Shown one piece after another: positions 1 to 8,543 of a DNA stretch of 44,466 nucleotides (positions are counted from its first letter, which is position 1; the number at the start of each line of letters is the position of its first letter). The notes under the pieces were generated by a model. The model was not told the origin of the DNA, ran no database searches, and saw nothing but the letters and a program-made list of their open reading frames with translations. Source of the stretch: Bacteroidota bacterium (GTDB lineage Bacteria; Bacteroidota; Bacteroidia; Bacteroidales; CAIXZF01); the NCBI GenBank assembly GCA_026391855.1, contig JAPLDE010000021.1, positions 1 through 44,466 of the forward strand. The letters run 5' to 3'. Both the position numbers and the translations under genes were made by a program.

Positions 1-171
1 GGAAGCAGCCATTTTACGATGACCTACGGTACCACCTATTCTTCTGTGCCTGTAGGTCAAAATGTTTGTTTTTTTAATGGGTCGGGGCGGCTCGAGATGG
101 CGGTGAACTATGGTAACCTTAAACAGACATACAGTATCGGCGCCGGGACTAAGGTGAAGTTCCGGCATTAG
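1..171 (+). CDS. SAM hydroxide adenosyltransferase (DUF62 family), C-terminal fragment
   Basis: The frame is open from the first base to a TAG at 169-171, giving 56 residues of a protein whose start lies outside the window. The visible part contains GSGRLEMAVNYGN followed by a short GAGTKVKF end. This matches the C-terminal beta-barrel of SAM hydroxide adenosyltransferases (the family that also contains chlorinases and fluorinases), which typically end in an N-S-x-G-x-LE-I-A-x-N-x-GN pattern and a final G-D-x-V strand. Members hydrolyse S-adenosylmethionine to adenosine and methionine. Only the tail is seen, so the family call is reasonable but the catalytic residues cannot be checked. Confidence 0.65.
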   Translation, partial: GSSHFTMTYGTTYSSVPVGQNVCFFNGSGRLEMAVNYGNLKQTYSIGAGTKVKFRH

Positions 172-209
172 TGTCAGCTTAGAATACATAGATAACCGTC
201 AATTATCCG

Positions 210-217
210 TACTTTTG
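210..217 (+). promoter_or_regulatory. Candidate Bacteroidota -7 box for the helicase gene
   Basis: TACTTTTG fits TAnnTTTG, the -7 element of the Bacteroidota primary sigma factor, and lies 23 bases before the proposed TTG start. No clear -33 TTTG is seen at the expected distance, so it is a moderate candidate only. Confidence 0.35.
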
Positions 218-240
218 CAGCAACTAATATTTAATATCAA

Positions 241-1452
241 TTGAAATTCTCCGAATTTGGGTTTGAGCCCGGGCTGCTTGAAGGGATTACTGCCATGGGT
301 TTTACCGAGGCTACTCCTGTCCAGGAAAAGGCCATTCCCGTTGTGTTACAGGGCCGTGATCTCATTGCCTCCGCCCAGACAGGGACAGGGAAAACAGCGG
401 CTTTTTTACTGCCTGTTTTGCAGAAAATACTCTCAGCTCCCAGGGAGGAGGGACAGGTAAAAACCCTTGTCATTGTTCCGACCCGTGAGCTGGCCATGCA
501 GATAGACCAGCATATGGAAGGGCTTTCTTATTTCACCCACCTGAGTTCTATTGCGGTTTATGGTGGTACTGACGGTGCCTCTTTTTCACGGGAGCAGGAC
601 TCGCTGTCGAAAGGAACCGATGTAGTAATCTGTACACCGGGCCGTATGCTTTCGCATTTAAGCATGGGTTATGTAAAAGTTTCAGGGCTTAAATACCTGA
701 TACTGGACGAAGCGGACCGGATGCTGGACATGGGTTTTTACTCGGATATCCTAAGGATCATTTCCTATTTGCCGAATAAAAGGCAGAACCTGATGTTTGC
801 CGCAACAATGCCTTCGGCGATCAGGGACCTGGCAGGCAAGATTTTGAACAACCCGGTTGAGGTGAATATAGCCCTTTCCAAACCAGCCGAGAAGATCTTG
901 CAACTGGCCTATGTTGTGCATGAATCGCAGAAGATCCCTATGCTGAAGTATCTCCTTGAGCGTAAGCAGCTCAGGAGCATACTGATTTTTTGCAATACCA
1001 AGGATAAAGCGAAAAAGATAACCAGGGAGTTGAAGAATTCCGGTCATTCGGTTGAGGAGATCCATTCGGACCTCGACCAGGACGGGCGTGAGCGGGTTTT
1101 ACTACGGTTTAAAAACAGGCAGATCAGCATACTGGTTGCCACGAATATCGTATCCCGCGGGATTGATATCGATAATATTGACCTGGTGATTAATATGGAT
1201 GTACCCGGGGAAGGGGAGGATTATATTCACCGGATAGGCCGTACGGCCCGGGCGGAAGCCGAAGGTGCTGCCGTGACCCTGATTGGAGACAGGGAACAGC
1301 GGCAATTCCAGCAGATTGAAGAATTGCTCGGGAAACCGGTTTACAAGGGTGTGGTCCCGGTACAATTGGGTGAGGTACCCGAATATAACCCGGTAAGATC
1401 GGGCAAATCGAAAAGTTATGGTGCTAAAAGGAATTTTAAGTCGAAACGGTAA
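241..1452 (+). CDS. DEAD-box ATP-dependent RNA helicase, RhlE-like
   Basis: This 403-aa protein carries the full DEAD-box core: Q motif around residues 22-29, Walker A ASAQTGTGKT (43-52), PTRELA (80-85), DEAD (156-159), the SAT-equivalent AAT (187-189) and HRIGRTAR (330-337). The C-terminal tail is short, basic and low complexity, as in RhlE-type helicases that remodel RNA in ribosome assembly and decay. The start is the TTG at 241. An in-frame TAA lies at 232-234, no ATG precedes the Q motif, and RhlE proteins begin about where this TTG does; the first ATG (295) would remove part of the Q motif. Motif V reads ATNIVSRGID, with Asn where Asp is usual. A cyclophilin gene follows after 15 bases and is probably cotranscribed. 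Confidence 0.9.
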   Translation: MKFSEFGFEPGLLEGITAMGFTEATPVQEKAIPVVLQGRDLIASAQTGTGKTAAFLLPVLQKILSAPREEGQVKTLVIVPTRELAMQIDQHMEGLSYFTHLSSIAVYGGTDGASFSREQDSLSKGTDVVICTPGRMLSHLSMGYVKVSGLKYLILDEADRMLDMGFYSDILRIISYLPNKRQNLMFAATMPSAIRDLAGKILNNPVEVNIALSKPAEKILQLAYVVHESQKIPMLKYLLERKQLRSILIFCNTKDKAKKITRELKNSGHSVEEIHSDLDQDGRERVLLRFKNRQISILVATNIVSRGIDIDNIDLVINMDVPGEGEDYIHRIGRTARAEAEGAAVTLIGDREQRQFQQIEELLGKPVYKGVVPVQLGEVPEYNPVRSGKSKSYGAKRNFKSKR

Positions 1453-1467
1453 AATAATATTTGTGAA

Positions 1468-1908
1468 ATGAAACATGCAGAGATCCATACTAAAAAGGGA
1501 GTCATGAAAGTTCATTTTTATGAGAAAGATGCTCCGAACACAGTGGCCAATTTTATCAAGCTGGCTGAAAAGGGTTTTTATGATGGTTTGACCTTTCACC
1601 GGGTCATTTCCGATTTTGTGATACAGGGAGGAGACCCGGCAGGAAATGGCACCGGAGGTCCGGGGTATGTCATCAAATGCGAGCTGGATGGCGACAACCA
1701 GTATCATGACCGGGGAGTGCTTTCTATGGCTCATGCCGGGAGAAACACCGGTGGTTCCCAGTTTTTCATCTGCCACAGCAGGACCAATACTTCTCATCTT
1801 GACCGCAAGCATACCTGTTTTGGCAAGGTTTACGAAGGATTGGAAGTGATTGACGCCATCAGGCAGGGAGATTACATCGACAAGATCGTGATCATCGACA
1901 AAGAGTAA
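1468..1908 (+). CDS. Cyclophilin-type peptidyl-prolyl cis-trans isomerase
   Basis: This 146-aa protein is a minimal single-domain cyclophilin that catalyses cis-trans isomerisation of X-Pro bonds. The signature [20 protein letters not shown] gives the active-site Arg45, Phe50 and Gln53; [10 protein letters not shown] (91-100) supplies Gln98 and Phe100; His115 closes the pocket. Position 110, where cyclophilin A has the cyclosporin-contacting Trp, is His, as in many bacterial forms. There is no signal peptide, so it is probably cytoplasmic. It lies 15 bases after the helicase gene on the same strand. No convincing terminator is visible between it and the convergent ssnA. Confidence 0.93.
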   Translation: MKHAEIHTKKGVMKVHFYEKDAPNTVANFIKLAEKGFYDGLTFHRVISDFVIQGGDPAGNGTGGPGYVIKCELDGDNQYHDRGVLSMAHAGRNTGGSQFFICHSRTNTSHLDRKHTCFGKVYEGLEVIDAIRQGDYIDKIVIIDKE

Positions 1909-1985
1909 GCTGTCAGAACAAGCGTTGACCTGATCTGACCAGCAGCGGCTTTATTTGCGAAGGCTTTCATATTGAAAGACTTTTT

Positions 1986-3254
1986 TCAAAGTTTTTTCCA
2001 TAAGCGTTCTGCCTGATGGCGTGCCTCTTTCAGTATTTCGGTTTCATCGACTGTCAGGATCATCCTGTTTTTCATGATCAGCTTTCCCTGACTGATGACA
2101 TGGCAGATTTGAGCCGACTGTATTCCATAGAAGAGATGACCGAGGAAATTTGATGGTGTAAGCGGGGTGGGAGGGTTATAATCGAACACCAGCAGGTTGT
2201 TTTCACCATCGCCGGTAAAATGGTTGTTACGGAGGTAATGATGGGCTTTACGCAAGCGGTTACAGGCAGCCTCAATGGTAATATTTTCATGACCAAGGCC
2301 TGTAAAATAGGCATATTGGGCACTTCGAAGCATATCGCTGTGCATGCCGTCGGTACCCAGCATGATATTTTTTCCAAGGTCCTGTGCCGAGAAATAGCCC
2401 ACCCGGTTATTCAGGTTGCTTTCACAATTCTGAACAACGAAAGCATTTGACCGCTTAATAATGTTTTTTTCCTGTGGGTCAAGGTGTAGGCAATGAGCCA
2501 GGATTGTTTTCGTAGATTCCAGCAATCCGGTCTTGTCCAGTCGTTCCACCACCCGGCACTGATGATGTTTGAGGGTATACTCCTGGTCGTATTGGTCTTC
2601 AGCCGTATGGATATGGATGCCGGTATGGTGGGCTTTCGCCAGCTCCGCTGCTTTTTTCAGGGTTTCATCTCCCAGGGTGAAGGAAGCATGAAGTCCGACA
2701 AGGCCCTGGTGTGACTGAAGATAATGATCTGTTTCGTGAAGGCCCAGCCTGGCGATCTCATTACCGTCCCTGTCGGAGATTTCGTAACATAGAAGATGTC
2801 CGATGCCTACTTCATCAAAGGCGCGGGCAATTGTTTCCAGGGAATTTCCAACAGCAAAAGGAGAAGCGTGATGATCGACGATGAAAGTGCATCCGGATCT
2901 TACGCTTGCCAGGGCTGTCATATAAGCGCAGGAACGTATCATTTCCCTGTCCAGGGCTTTATCGAGTTTCCACCAGATTAGCTTCAGTATTTCGGGAAAA
3001 TTTCGCGGTTTAATTGCGGGTGAAGGCATCCCTGTTGCCAGGGCGGAATAGGCGTGATGATGCGCATTGACAAAGGACCTGGTAACGAATTTGTTACGGC
3101 CGTCTATTACCGTGACCTCTTTGTCCGAAACTTCAGTATCCGGGTCGTTAACGAAAGAGATATTTCCTTCGGGTCCCAGTTCAACCAGGACGTTTCCGGA
3201 TGTAAATCCCAGTGTTTTCCAGTCTATATAAGTGGTGTTCTTAATCAGGATCAT
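1986..3254 (-). CDS. ssnA: SsnA-like amidohydrolase/aminohydrolase
   Basis: This 422-aa protein belongs to the amidohydrolase superfamily (guanine deaminase/chlorohydrolase-like branch). Metal ligands are visible as NAHHH (His65, His67), HIHTAE (His216 with Glu219), ILAHCLH (His254) and GTDGM (Asp302). E. coli SsnA is of similar length (about 442 aa) and sits in the same gene neighbourhood as ygfK and xdhD. Its substrate is not firmly established; context points to a purine or purine-derived ring or imine, which is an inference. The ATG overlaps the end of the xdhD-like gene by 4 bp, implying translational coupling, and it is the last gene of the minus-strand operon. The ssnA assignment relies on family resemblance plus context. 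Confidence 0.85.
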   Translation of the reverse strand: MILIKNTTYIDWKTLGFTSGNVLVELGPEGNISFVNDPDTEVSDKEVTVIDGRNKFVTRSFVNAHHHAYSALATGMPSPAIKPRNFPEILKLIWWKLDKALDREMIRSCAYMTALASVRSGCTFIVDHHASPFAVGNSLETIARAFDEVGIGHLLCYEISDRDGNEIARLGLHETDHYLQSHQGLVGLHASFTLGDETLKKAAELAKAHHTGIHIHTAEDQYDQEYTLKHHQCRVVERLDKTGLLESTKTILAHCLHLDPQEKNIIKRSNAFVVQNCESNLNNRVGYFSAQDLGKNIMLGTDGMHSDMLRSAQYAYFTGLGHENITIEAACNRLRKAHHYLRNNHFTGDGENNLLVFDYNPPTPLTPSNFLGHLFYGIQSAQICHVISQGKLIMKNRMILTVDETEILKEARHQAERLWKKL

Positions 3255-5797
3255 TGTTTTCTTTTCATTGGAAGTGAAGTTCTTCTTAACCCGTCAAACT
3301 GGCAGAGTGCATTGGCTACCGCAGCTGCTGTGGGGACCAGGCCGATCTCACCAATTCCTTTTGCTCCGTAAGGGCCGACCGGATCAGGGACTTCGATACC
3401 GATGACTCTGATCTCAGGTGTTTCATGGGCTCTGAGGACGCCACAGTCCCTGAGTTTTGTGCTGATCAATCTTCCGTCCTTCATCGGGAGCTCTTCGGTG
3501 AGGGCATATCCGAGTCCCATGTGTACGGCGCCTTCTATCTGGCCTTCAAACAGCACGGGGTTCATGATCTTTCCCGCATCGTGAGCGGCCCAGACGGTTT
3601 TTATTTCTCCCTTTTCATCCAGCACCACAAGTTGCGCCGCATAGCCATAAGAATAATGTGTGATGACCTCTTTGACTGCTGCCCCTGGTTTGGTTGTCCA
3701 GTCGCAGATCCATATTCCCAGGTACCTTTTACCGGACAGGGTGTCGGGGCCCGATTCTTCCAGGTCCTTTTTTATCTTTTTGCAGGCATCAATGATGGCA
3801 TTTCCCAGGAGGGCGGTGGCCCTGGAGGAAGTGGTCATTCCCGTCTGTATTCCGGCAGCCGTATCTGTGACCACATCAACCTGTTCCGGCTGAAGACCTG
3901 TCTCTGTAAAGAAGGTCTGGATGGCAATGGTATGGACCCCCTGGCCCATTTCTGTCCATCCATGGTGAATGGTGACATGATGTGGCGAATGGATATCAAT
4001 GATCACCTCGCAGAAATCAGGCATTCCGTTTCCGACGCCGCTGTTTTTAATTCCGCAGGCCAGGCCTGTATATTTTTCAGCATAGAAATGATCTTTCAGG
4101 GCCAGGAGGCATTTCCTGATACCGGTTCCCTGCAGCTTTTGGCCAGCGGCCGTTTTGAGCCCGTCGACCAGCGCATTGTCGTAACGGAACTGCCAGCGGT
4201 CGAAGCCGCCTTTGGCACAGAGTTCATCGATGCAGCTTTCCAGGGCAAAGGCTGCCTGGTTGACGCCAAATCCGCGCATGGCACCGCTGGGAATATTATT
4301 GGTGTACACCGTTTTCGATTCGATATCAACCACGGGAACATAATATCCCCCGGTTGCATGACCCGCGACTCTTTCCATGACCTTAGTCCCGACACTGGCA
4401 TAGGCGCCGGAATCGCCCACGGCCCTGAGCTTTAATGCTGTGAGCATTCCTTTGGCGTCGCAGCCAAGGGAGATGTCCATCCATACCGGATGCCGTTTGG
4501 GATGCATGGTGATGGATTCTTCCCTGGAGAAGGATACTTTCACTGGTTTCTTTAGCAGCCAGGCAAACAAAGCTGCATGGCCCTGGACGGTCATATCTTC
4601 CTTCCCGCCAAAACCGCCACCACTGCAAACCTGTATCACCCTAACCTTTTCTTCGGGGATTCCCAGGATCATGGCCACCTGTCTTCTGTCTTCATAAACC
4701 CCCTGGCCCTGGCTGTAAAGGATCAAGCCATCGGAACCATCAGGCAGGGCGAGGGCGGCTTCCATCTCCAGGAAGGCATGTTCCACACGCCGGGTCCGGT
4801 AAGTGCCGGAAACCCGGAAAGCGGATCCCTTCAGAATGCTCTCTGCTTCCCCCCTCCGGATGATGCAGTTCTCCAGTAGATTCCCGTGGTCCTCATGAAC
4901 CCATGGGGAATTATCCTTCAACGCTTCATATGGGTCTGTCACCGGTTTCAGAATCTCATATTCAATATGGATCTTACCGGCAGCTTTCCGGGCTGTTTCT
5001 TCATTAATGGCAACAACTCCGGCCACTACATCGCCCATATAACATGTTGTTTCGTTCACACCCACCATCAACGGCCAGTCCTGGAAGATGAGTCCGGTTT
5101 TATGATGACCGGGAATGTCATCTGCCGTGAAAATACGGATGACCCCATCCATCTTTTCGGCTTCAGTCGTATTTATCTGCAATATCTTTGCCCTGGGATG
5201 GTTGCTGAACCTCAACACCCCAAACAGCATATCCTCAACTTCCAGGTCACACACGAACTTCCGCTCACCCACCGCTGTCTCATAGGCCTGGTATTTCTCA
5301 ACCCTCATTCCGACACCATTCACTTTACTCACTTCAATCACCTTACTCACCTTACTCACCTCCTGTATCGCTTCTTCAATCTTTTTATACCCTGTACACC
5401 GGCAAAGATGTTGTTTCAAGGCTTCCCTGATCTGCTGAATGTCGGGATCCGGGTTGGTTTGCAAGAGTATTTTTGTCCGCATGATAAAACCCGGCGTGCA
5501 GAAACCACACTGGACCGCTCCTTTTTGAACGAAGATGCTCCCTATCCTTTTTTTTACCGGTTCAGGGACACCTTCCAGGGTAAGTACACTTGTCCCTTCC
5601 AGTGACTTCATTTTAGTGACACAGGACAAGCGGGGTCTTCCATCTGCTTCAACCAGGCATGCTCCGCAGGCCGACTGGGCTGAGCAGCCGTCTTTTACAG
5701 AGAGGATCCCGGCCTCATTTCTAAGGAATTTCAGTAAAGAGATTTCACCATCTCCCTTATATTCGACATCATTTCCATTTAACCGGAACCGGATCAT
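3251..5797 (-). CDS. xdhD: XdhD-like molybdenum hydroxylase, fused 2Fe-2S and Mo-cofactor domains
   Basis: This 848-aa protein resembles xanthine dehydrogenase-family enzymes, which hydroxylate purines and pass electrons through Fe-S centres. Residues 1-145 form the small subunit: Cys38, Cys44, Cys47 and Cys59 for the plant-type cluster, and Cys97, Cys100, Cys132 and Cys134 for the second. Residues from about 165 form the Mo domain, with GGGFGGKED (393-401), MRGFG (507-511), GQGVHT (618-623) and the presumed catalytic base Glu817 in GIGEIGL. A short repetitive linker joins the halves. E. coli XdhD is longer (about 956 aa). No FAD subunit (ygfM/xdhB type) is encoded nearby, so electrons may go to YgfK. 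No in-frame UGA is present, so selenium dependence, if any, would come from the cofactor. The gene overlaps both neighbours by 4 bp. Confidence 0.88.
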   Translation of the reverse strand: MIRFRLNGNDVEYKGDGEISLLKFLRNEAGILSVKDGCSAQSACGACLVEADGRPRLSCVTKMKSLEGTSVLTLEGVPEPVKKRIGSIFVQKGAVQCGFCTPGFIMRTKILLQTNPDPDIQQIREALKQHLCRCTGYKKIEEAIQEVSKVSKVIEVSKVNGVGMRVEKYQAYETAVGERKFVCDLEVEDMLFGVLRFSNHPRAKILQINTTEAEKMDGVIRIFTADDIPGHHKTGLIFQDWPLMVGVNETTCYMGDVVAGVVAINEETARKAAGKIHIEYEILKPVTDPYEALKDNSPWVHEDHGNLLENCIIRRGEAESILKGSAFRVSGTYRTRRVEHAFLEMEAALALPDGSDGLILYSQGQGVYEDRRQVAMILGIPEEKVRVIQVCSGGGFGGKEDMTVQGHAALFAWLLKKPVKVSFSREESITMHPKRHPVWMDISLGCDAKGMLTALKLRAVGDSGAYASVGTKVMERVAGHATGGYYVPVVDIESKTVYTNNIPSGAMRGFGVNQAAFALESCIDELCAKGGFDRWQFRYDNALVDGLKTAAGQKLQGTGIRKCLLALKDHFYAEKYTGLACGIKNSGVGNGMPDFCEVIIDIHSPHHVTIHHGWTEMGQGVHTIAIQTFFTETGLQPEQVDVVTDTAAGIQTGMTTSSRATALLGNAIIDACKKIKKDLEESGPDTLSGKRYLGIWICDWTTKPGAAVKEVITHYSYGYAAQLVVLDEKGEIKTVWAAHDAGKIMNPVLFEGQIEGAVHMGLGYALTEELPMKDGRLISTKLRDCGVLRAHETPEIRVIGIEVPDPVGPYGAKGIGEIGLVPTAAAVANALCQFDGLRRTSLPMKRKQ
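5322..5357 (-). repeat. Four 9-bp tandem units encoding the XdhD interdomain linker
   Basis: On the plus strand the units are ACTTTACTC, ACTTCAATC, ACCTTACTC and ACCTTACTC. Read on the minus strand they encode SKV-SKV-IEV-SKV at about residues 148-159, exactly between the 2Fe-2S and Mo-cofactor domains. The array is in frame and looks like a slippage-expanded fusion linker. Confidence 0.75.
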
Positions 5798-7050
5798 AAT
5801 GCAGAGGTTTCAAGGAATTTTTCTATGTCTTTCAAATTAGGCTGAACCGGTTTTGGCTGAGAGATAATGGGTTGAACCGCAATCAGGTCTTTCAATCCCG
5901 AACCGGTAAGTAATACCAGATTCCGGCTGGCTTCAGGGATTTGTCCCTTCTGTTTCATATTCAGCAACCCGGCGAGACCTGCCACACCGGCCGGCTCGCT
6001 AAACAACCCTGTATTTCTTCCAAGCATCCACGAAGCATCAAGGATTTCCCGGTCACTTACCGTTATTGACTCTCCGCTGTATTTCCGGTGATATTTCCGG
6101 GCCATATAAAAATTTCTGGGGACATCCACCGAAATGGAGTCGGCCAGGGTATGAGAAGGTTTAGACAAAAAAGCCGAGGAGGAGAAATTCCTGACGAGAT
6201 TGTCGCTTCCTTCGGCCTGGACAGCTACAATAACAGGGATTTTGGGGATGATACCCAGGAGCAGGAGGTCTTCAAAACCCTTATAAATTCCTGACAAAAT
6301 AACGCCATCTCCGCAAGGGATAAAGATACGGTCAGGAAGATCCAGGGAGAAATGGTCAGCGATTTCAAAGGCAGCCACTTTCTTTCCTTCGATGGTTAAC
6401 GGGTTATATGCCGTATTCCGGTTGTACCACCCGAATTTCTCCGTCAGTTCAATACTCAGGTCAAAGGCAGTATCATAATTACCATTCACCGGGATGAGAG
6501 TAGCCCCATACATGATGATCTGGGTGAGTTTGGCTTTGGGAGCGGAGGCAGGGACCAGGATGACGGCTTTTTGTCCCTGGGATGCGCAGATACCGGCCAG
6601 GGATGAACCTGCATTGCCTGTTGAAGCGGCAACCAGGGTGCCGATTCCTTTTTCTTTTGCAAAGGCGGAAACAAGGATGGAAGCCCTGTCCTTAAAGGAG
6701 AAGGTGGGATTCTGAGAGTCATCCTTTAGGTAAAGGCCGAAATCCAGCTTCTTATCGTCGAGGCTGTCAATTTCATAGACAGGGGTATTCCCGACCCGGA
6801 GAATGCCTAGGCTGACCATGTTTTCAACGGGCAGTATGGGCAGATACCTGTCGGTTTTTAACCCTGAGAAAAAAGACAACGGGCTTTCGGCTACCGGTTC
6901 TTTCGCAACCGGGTAGATTGTTTTCAGGATACCTTCCGGCGGCAATCCGGGAACATCATTCTTTGAACAATCGGGGCAACGGTATTGGATTCCGGTGGAG
7001 GGTATGATCCTGCCGCAGGTGATGCATTCATATTGAAAATTGAAGCTCAT
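5794..7050 (-). CDS. Threonine synthase-like PLP-dependent enzyme
   Basis: This 418-aa fold-type II PLP enzyme starts with a zinc ribbon (Cys9, Cys12, Cys25, Cys28), a feature of the shorter threonine synthases. The Schiff-base lysine is Lys120 in NPTFSFKDRA, where classical threonine synthase has NPTGSFKDRG. The phosphate loop is STGNAGSS (143-150), and GSGLKD lies near the C-terminus. Threonine synthase converts O-phosphohomoserine to threonine. Here the gene lies inside a purine-catabolism operon, overlapping xdhD downstream and the other PLP gene upstream by 4 bp each, which argues for a catabolic beta- or gamma-elimination role. I infer that it may handle an amino acid formed from the purine ring; true threonine synthase activity remains possible. 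Confidence 0.8.
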   Translation of the reverse strand: MSFNFQYECITCGRIIPSTGIQYRCPDCSKNDVPGLPPEGILKTIYPVAKEPVAESPLSFFSGLKTDRYLPILPVENMVSLGILRVGNTPVYEIDSLDDKKLDFGLYLKDDSQNPTFSFKDRASILVSAFAKEKGIGTLVAASTGNAGSSLAGICASQGQKAVILVPASAPKAKLTQIIMYGATLIPVNGNYDTAFDLSIELTEKFGWYNRNTAYNPLTIEGKKVAAFEIADHFSLDLPDRIFIPCGDGVILSGIYKGFEDLLLLGIIPKIPVIVAVQAEGSDNLVRNFSSSAFLSKPSHTLADSISVDVPRNFYMARKYHRKYSGESITVSDREILDASWMLGRNTGLFSEPAGVAGLAGLLNMKQKGQIPEASRNLVLLTGSGLKDLIAVQPIISQPKPVQPNLKDIEKFLETSAL

Positions 7051-8519
7051 TTCAGCAGCCCGGTCATGTCATTGAATTCCATGATCAGCTCATCCCATCG
7101 TTCCACCTGGTGAAAGAGCTTGTTCCAGATAGTGTGGTCGTACCAGAGTTGGTTGAGGTTTTCCGTGAGTTTTCCCTGTTGTTCGACCCAGGTAAAGTAC
7201 TTCAGGTTATGAATGGCTTTTTTATTCTGGTATGACAGTTCTTTGAAGTGATCGGTCCTTTGTCCCGGCAGGCACCTTTCGTAGTCACCTGCGGCTGTCA
7301 TTTCAGTATATTCTCCCTGCTGAGCCTGTAATTCTTCCAGGCGTGACTGATACATCCCGGATGAATCTGTGGCAATGGTAACCAGTATATCCTGTTGGTC
7401 CAGCTCAAAATACCTGGCGGTTTTTATAGCGGCCAGCACATTGGCAATACCTGAAATACCGAGTACATTCAGTTTGTTAATCTCCGGAAGGTCCAATCCC
7501 TTCAGGTGGAGCAGTTTTTTTCCGGCCGGTTCATTGAACAACCTGAAGGCCCTCATACAATCTTCATCATCGATAGCGGCCACTGCGTCTGTGTTTCTGA
7601 CGTTATGTACCCAGGGAACATGTTTGTCGCCAATGCCTTCGATACGGTGCCCGCCAAAACCATTACTCAGGAGGGTGGGACACTGAAGGGCTTCCGATGC
7701 CACTATTTTCATGGCAGGATGCAGGGTTTTCAGATAGTCACCGGCAGCAATGGTCCCGGCAGACCCGGTTGAAGAAACAAAACCTGCCAGCCTGTTGCCT
7801 GTGTTTCCAAGAGATTCAAACACCTCCTGAACAGCGGGACCTGTCACATTATAATGCCATGCAGGGTTTCCGAATTCATCAAACTGGTTGAAGATGATGC
7901 AGTCGGGGCGGTTTCTGCGGATATCCCAGCATTTATCGTAGATTTCCTTAACATTTGATTCGCAACCGGGGGTAGCAATTACCTCGGCCCCGATCTCCCT
8001 GAGCCATTCAAACCGTTCACGGCTCATTTCTTCCGGGAGGATAGCTACAGCGGTGCATCCCATCAGGTAGGAGTCGAAGGCCCCACCCCGGCAGTAATTA
8101 CCGGTGGAAGGCCAGACGGCTTTGTGGTATTCAGGGTCAAAACCCCCGGTGATGATCCTGGGTGCCAGGCAGCCGTATGCAGCCCCGACCTTATGGGCTC
8201 CGGTAGGAAACCACTTGCCGGTTAATACGATGATCCTGGCCTTAACTCCTGACAGAGAGGAAGGTATTTCGATGAAGTTAACGCCACCAAATAAGCCTCC
8301 CCTTTCAACGGGTTCATTCTTCCAGCTTATCCTGAACAGGTTTACAGGGTTTAGTTCCCATAATCCTGTCAGCCGAAGCTCGTCTTTCATTTTCCCCGGT
8401 ATCAGCTCCGGATTTCTCATCTGTGCAAAGGTGGGCAGAATGATGCCCTTTTCCCTGAATCGCTGAACAGCCTTTTCACGGATTTCCGGGTGTACAACTT
8501 TTTCGATCAATTCTATCAT
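7047..8519 (-). CDS. Fold-type II PLP-dependent enzyme of unclear specificity
   Basis: This 490-aa protein resembles the cysteine synthase/tryptophan synthase beta superfamily but not any single named enzyme I can place. The probable PLP lysine is Lys110 in PTGAHKVGAAYG, and the loop PSTGNYCRGGAFDS (137-150) corresponds to the cofactor/substrate loop. GSAGTIAAGDYL further on fits the glycine-rich phosphate site. About 100 residues precede the lysine and about 90 follow the last recognisable core motif, so it is longer than typical cysteine synthases. It is not a close match to the diaminopropionate ammonia-lyase (YgeX) expected at this locus. It overlaps the threonine-synthase-like gene by 4 bp and starts 24 bases after ygfK. 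A lyase acting on an amino acid product of purine breakdown is an inference from context. Confidence 0.75.
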   Translation of the reverse strand: MIELIEKVVHPEIREKAVQRFREKGIILPTFAQMRNPELIPGKMKDELRLTGLWELNPVNLFRISWKNEPVERGGLFGGVNFIEIPSSLSGVKARIIVLTGKWFPTGAHKVGAAYGCLAPRIITGGFDPEYHKAVWPSTGNYCRGGAFDSYLMGCTAVAILPEEMSRERFEWLREIGAEVIATPGCESNVKEIYDKCWDIRRNRPDCIIFNQFDEFGNPAWHYNVTGPAVQEVFESLGNTGNRLAGFVSSTGSAGTIAAGDYLKTLHPAMKIVASEALQCPTLLSNGFGGHRIEGIGDKHVPWVHNVRNTDAVAAIDDEDCMRAFRLFNEPAGKKLLHLKGLDLPEINKLNVLGISGIANVLAAIKTARYFELDQQDILVTIATDSSGMYQSRLEELQAQQGEYTEMTAAGDYERCLPGQRTDHFKELSYQNKKAIHNLKYFTWVEQQGKLTENLNQLWYDHTIWNKLFHQVERWDELIMEFNDMTGLLK

Positions 8520-8543
8520 GGCGGTTGGCTTTAGGTGTTGGTT

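Noticed and set aside
3425..4435. Long plus-strand open frame (336 codons) inside the xdhD-like gene
   Set aside because: It is antisense to a gene with intact Fe-S and Mo motifs and shows no domain, signal or promoter; it is a shadow of the GC-rich coding strand.
4886..5605. Plus-strand open frame of 239 codons
   Set aside because: It lies antisense to the N-terminal Fe-S and Mo regions of the XdhD-like protein and is rich in His, Phe and Leu without motif.
3251..5797. Selenocysteine in the XdhD-like protein
   Set aside because: The frame has no internal UGA. Any selenium dependence of this family would be through the cofactor, not recoding.
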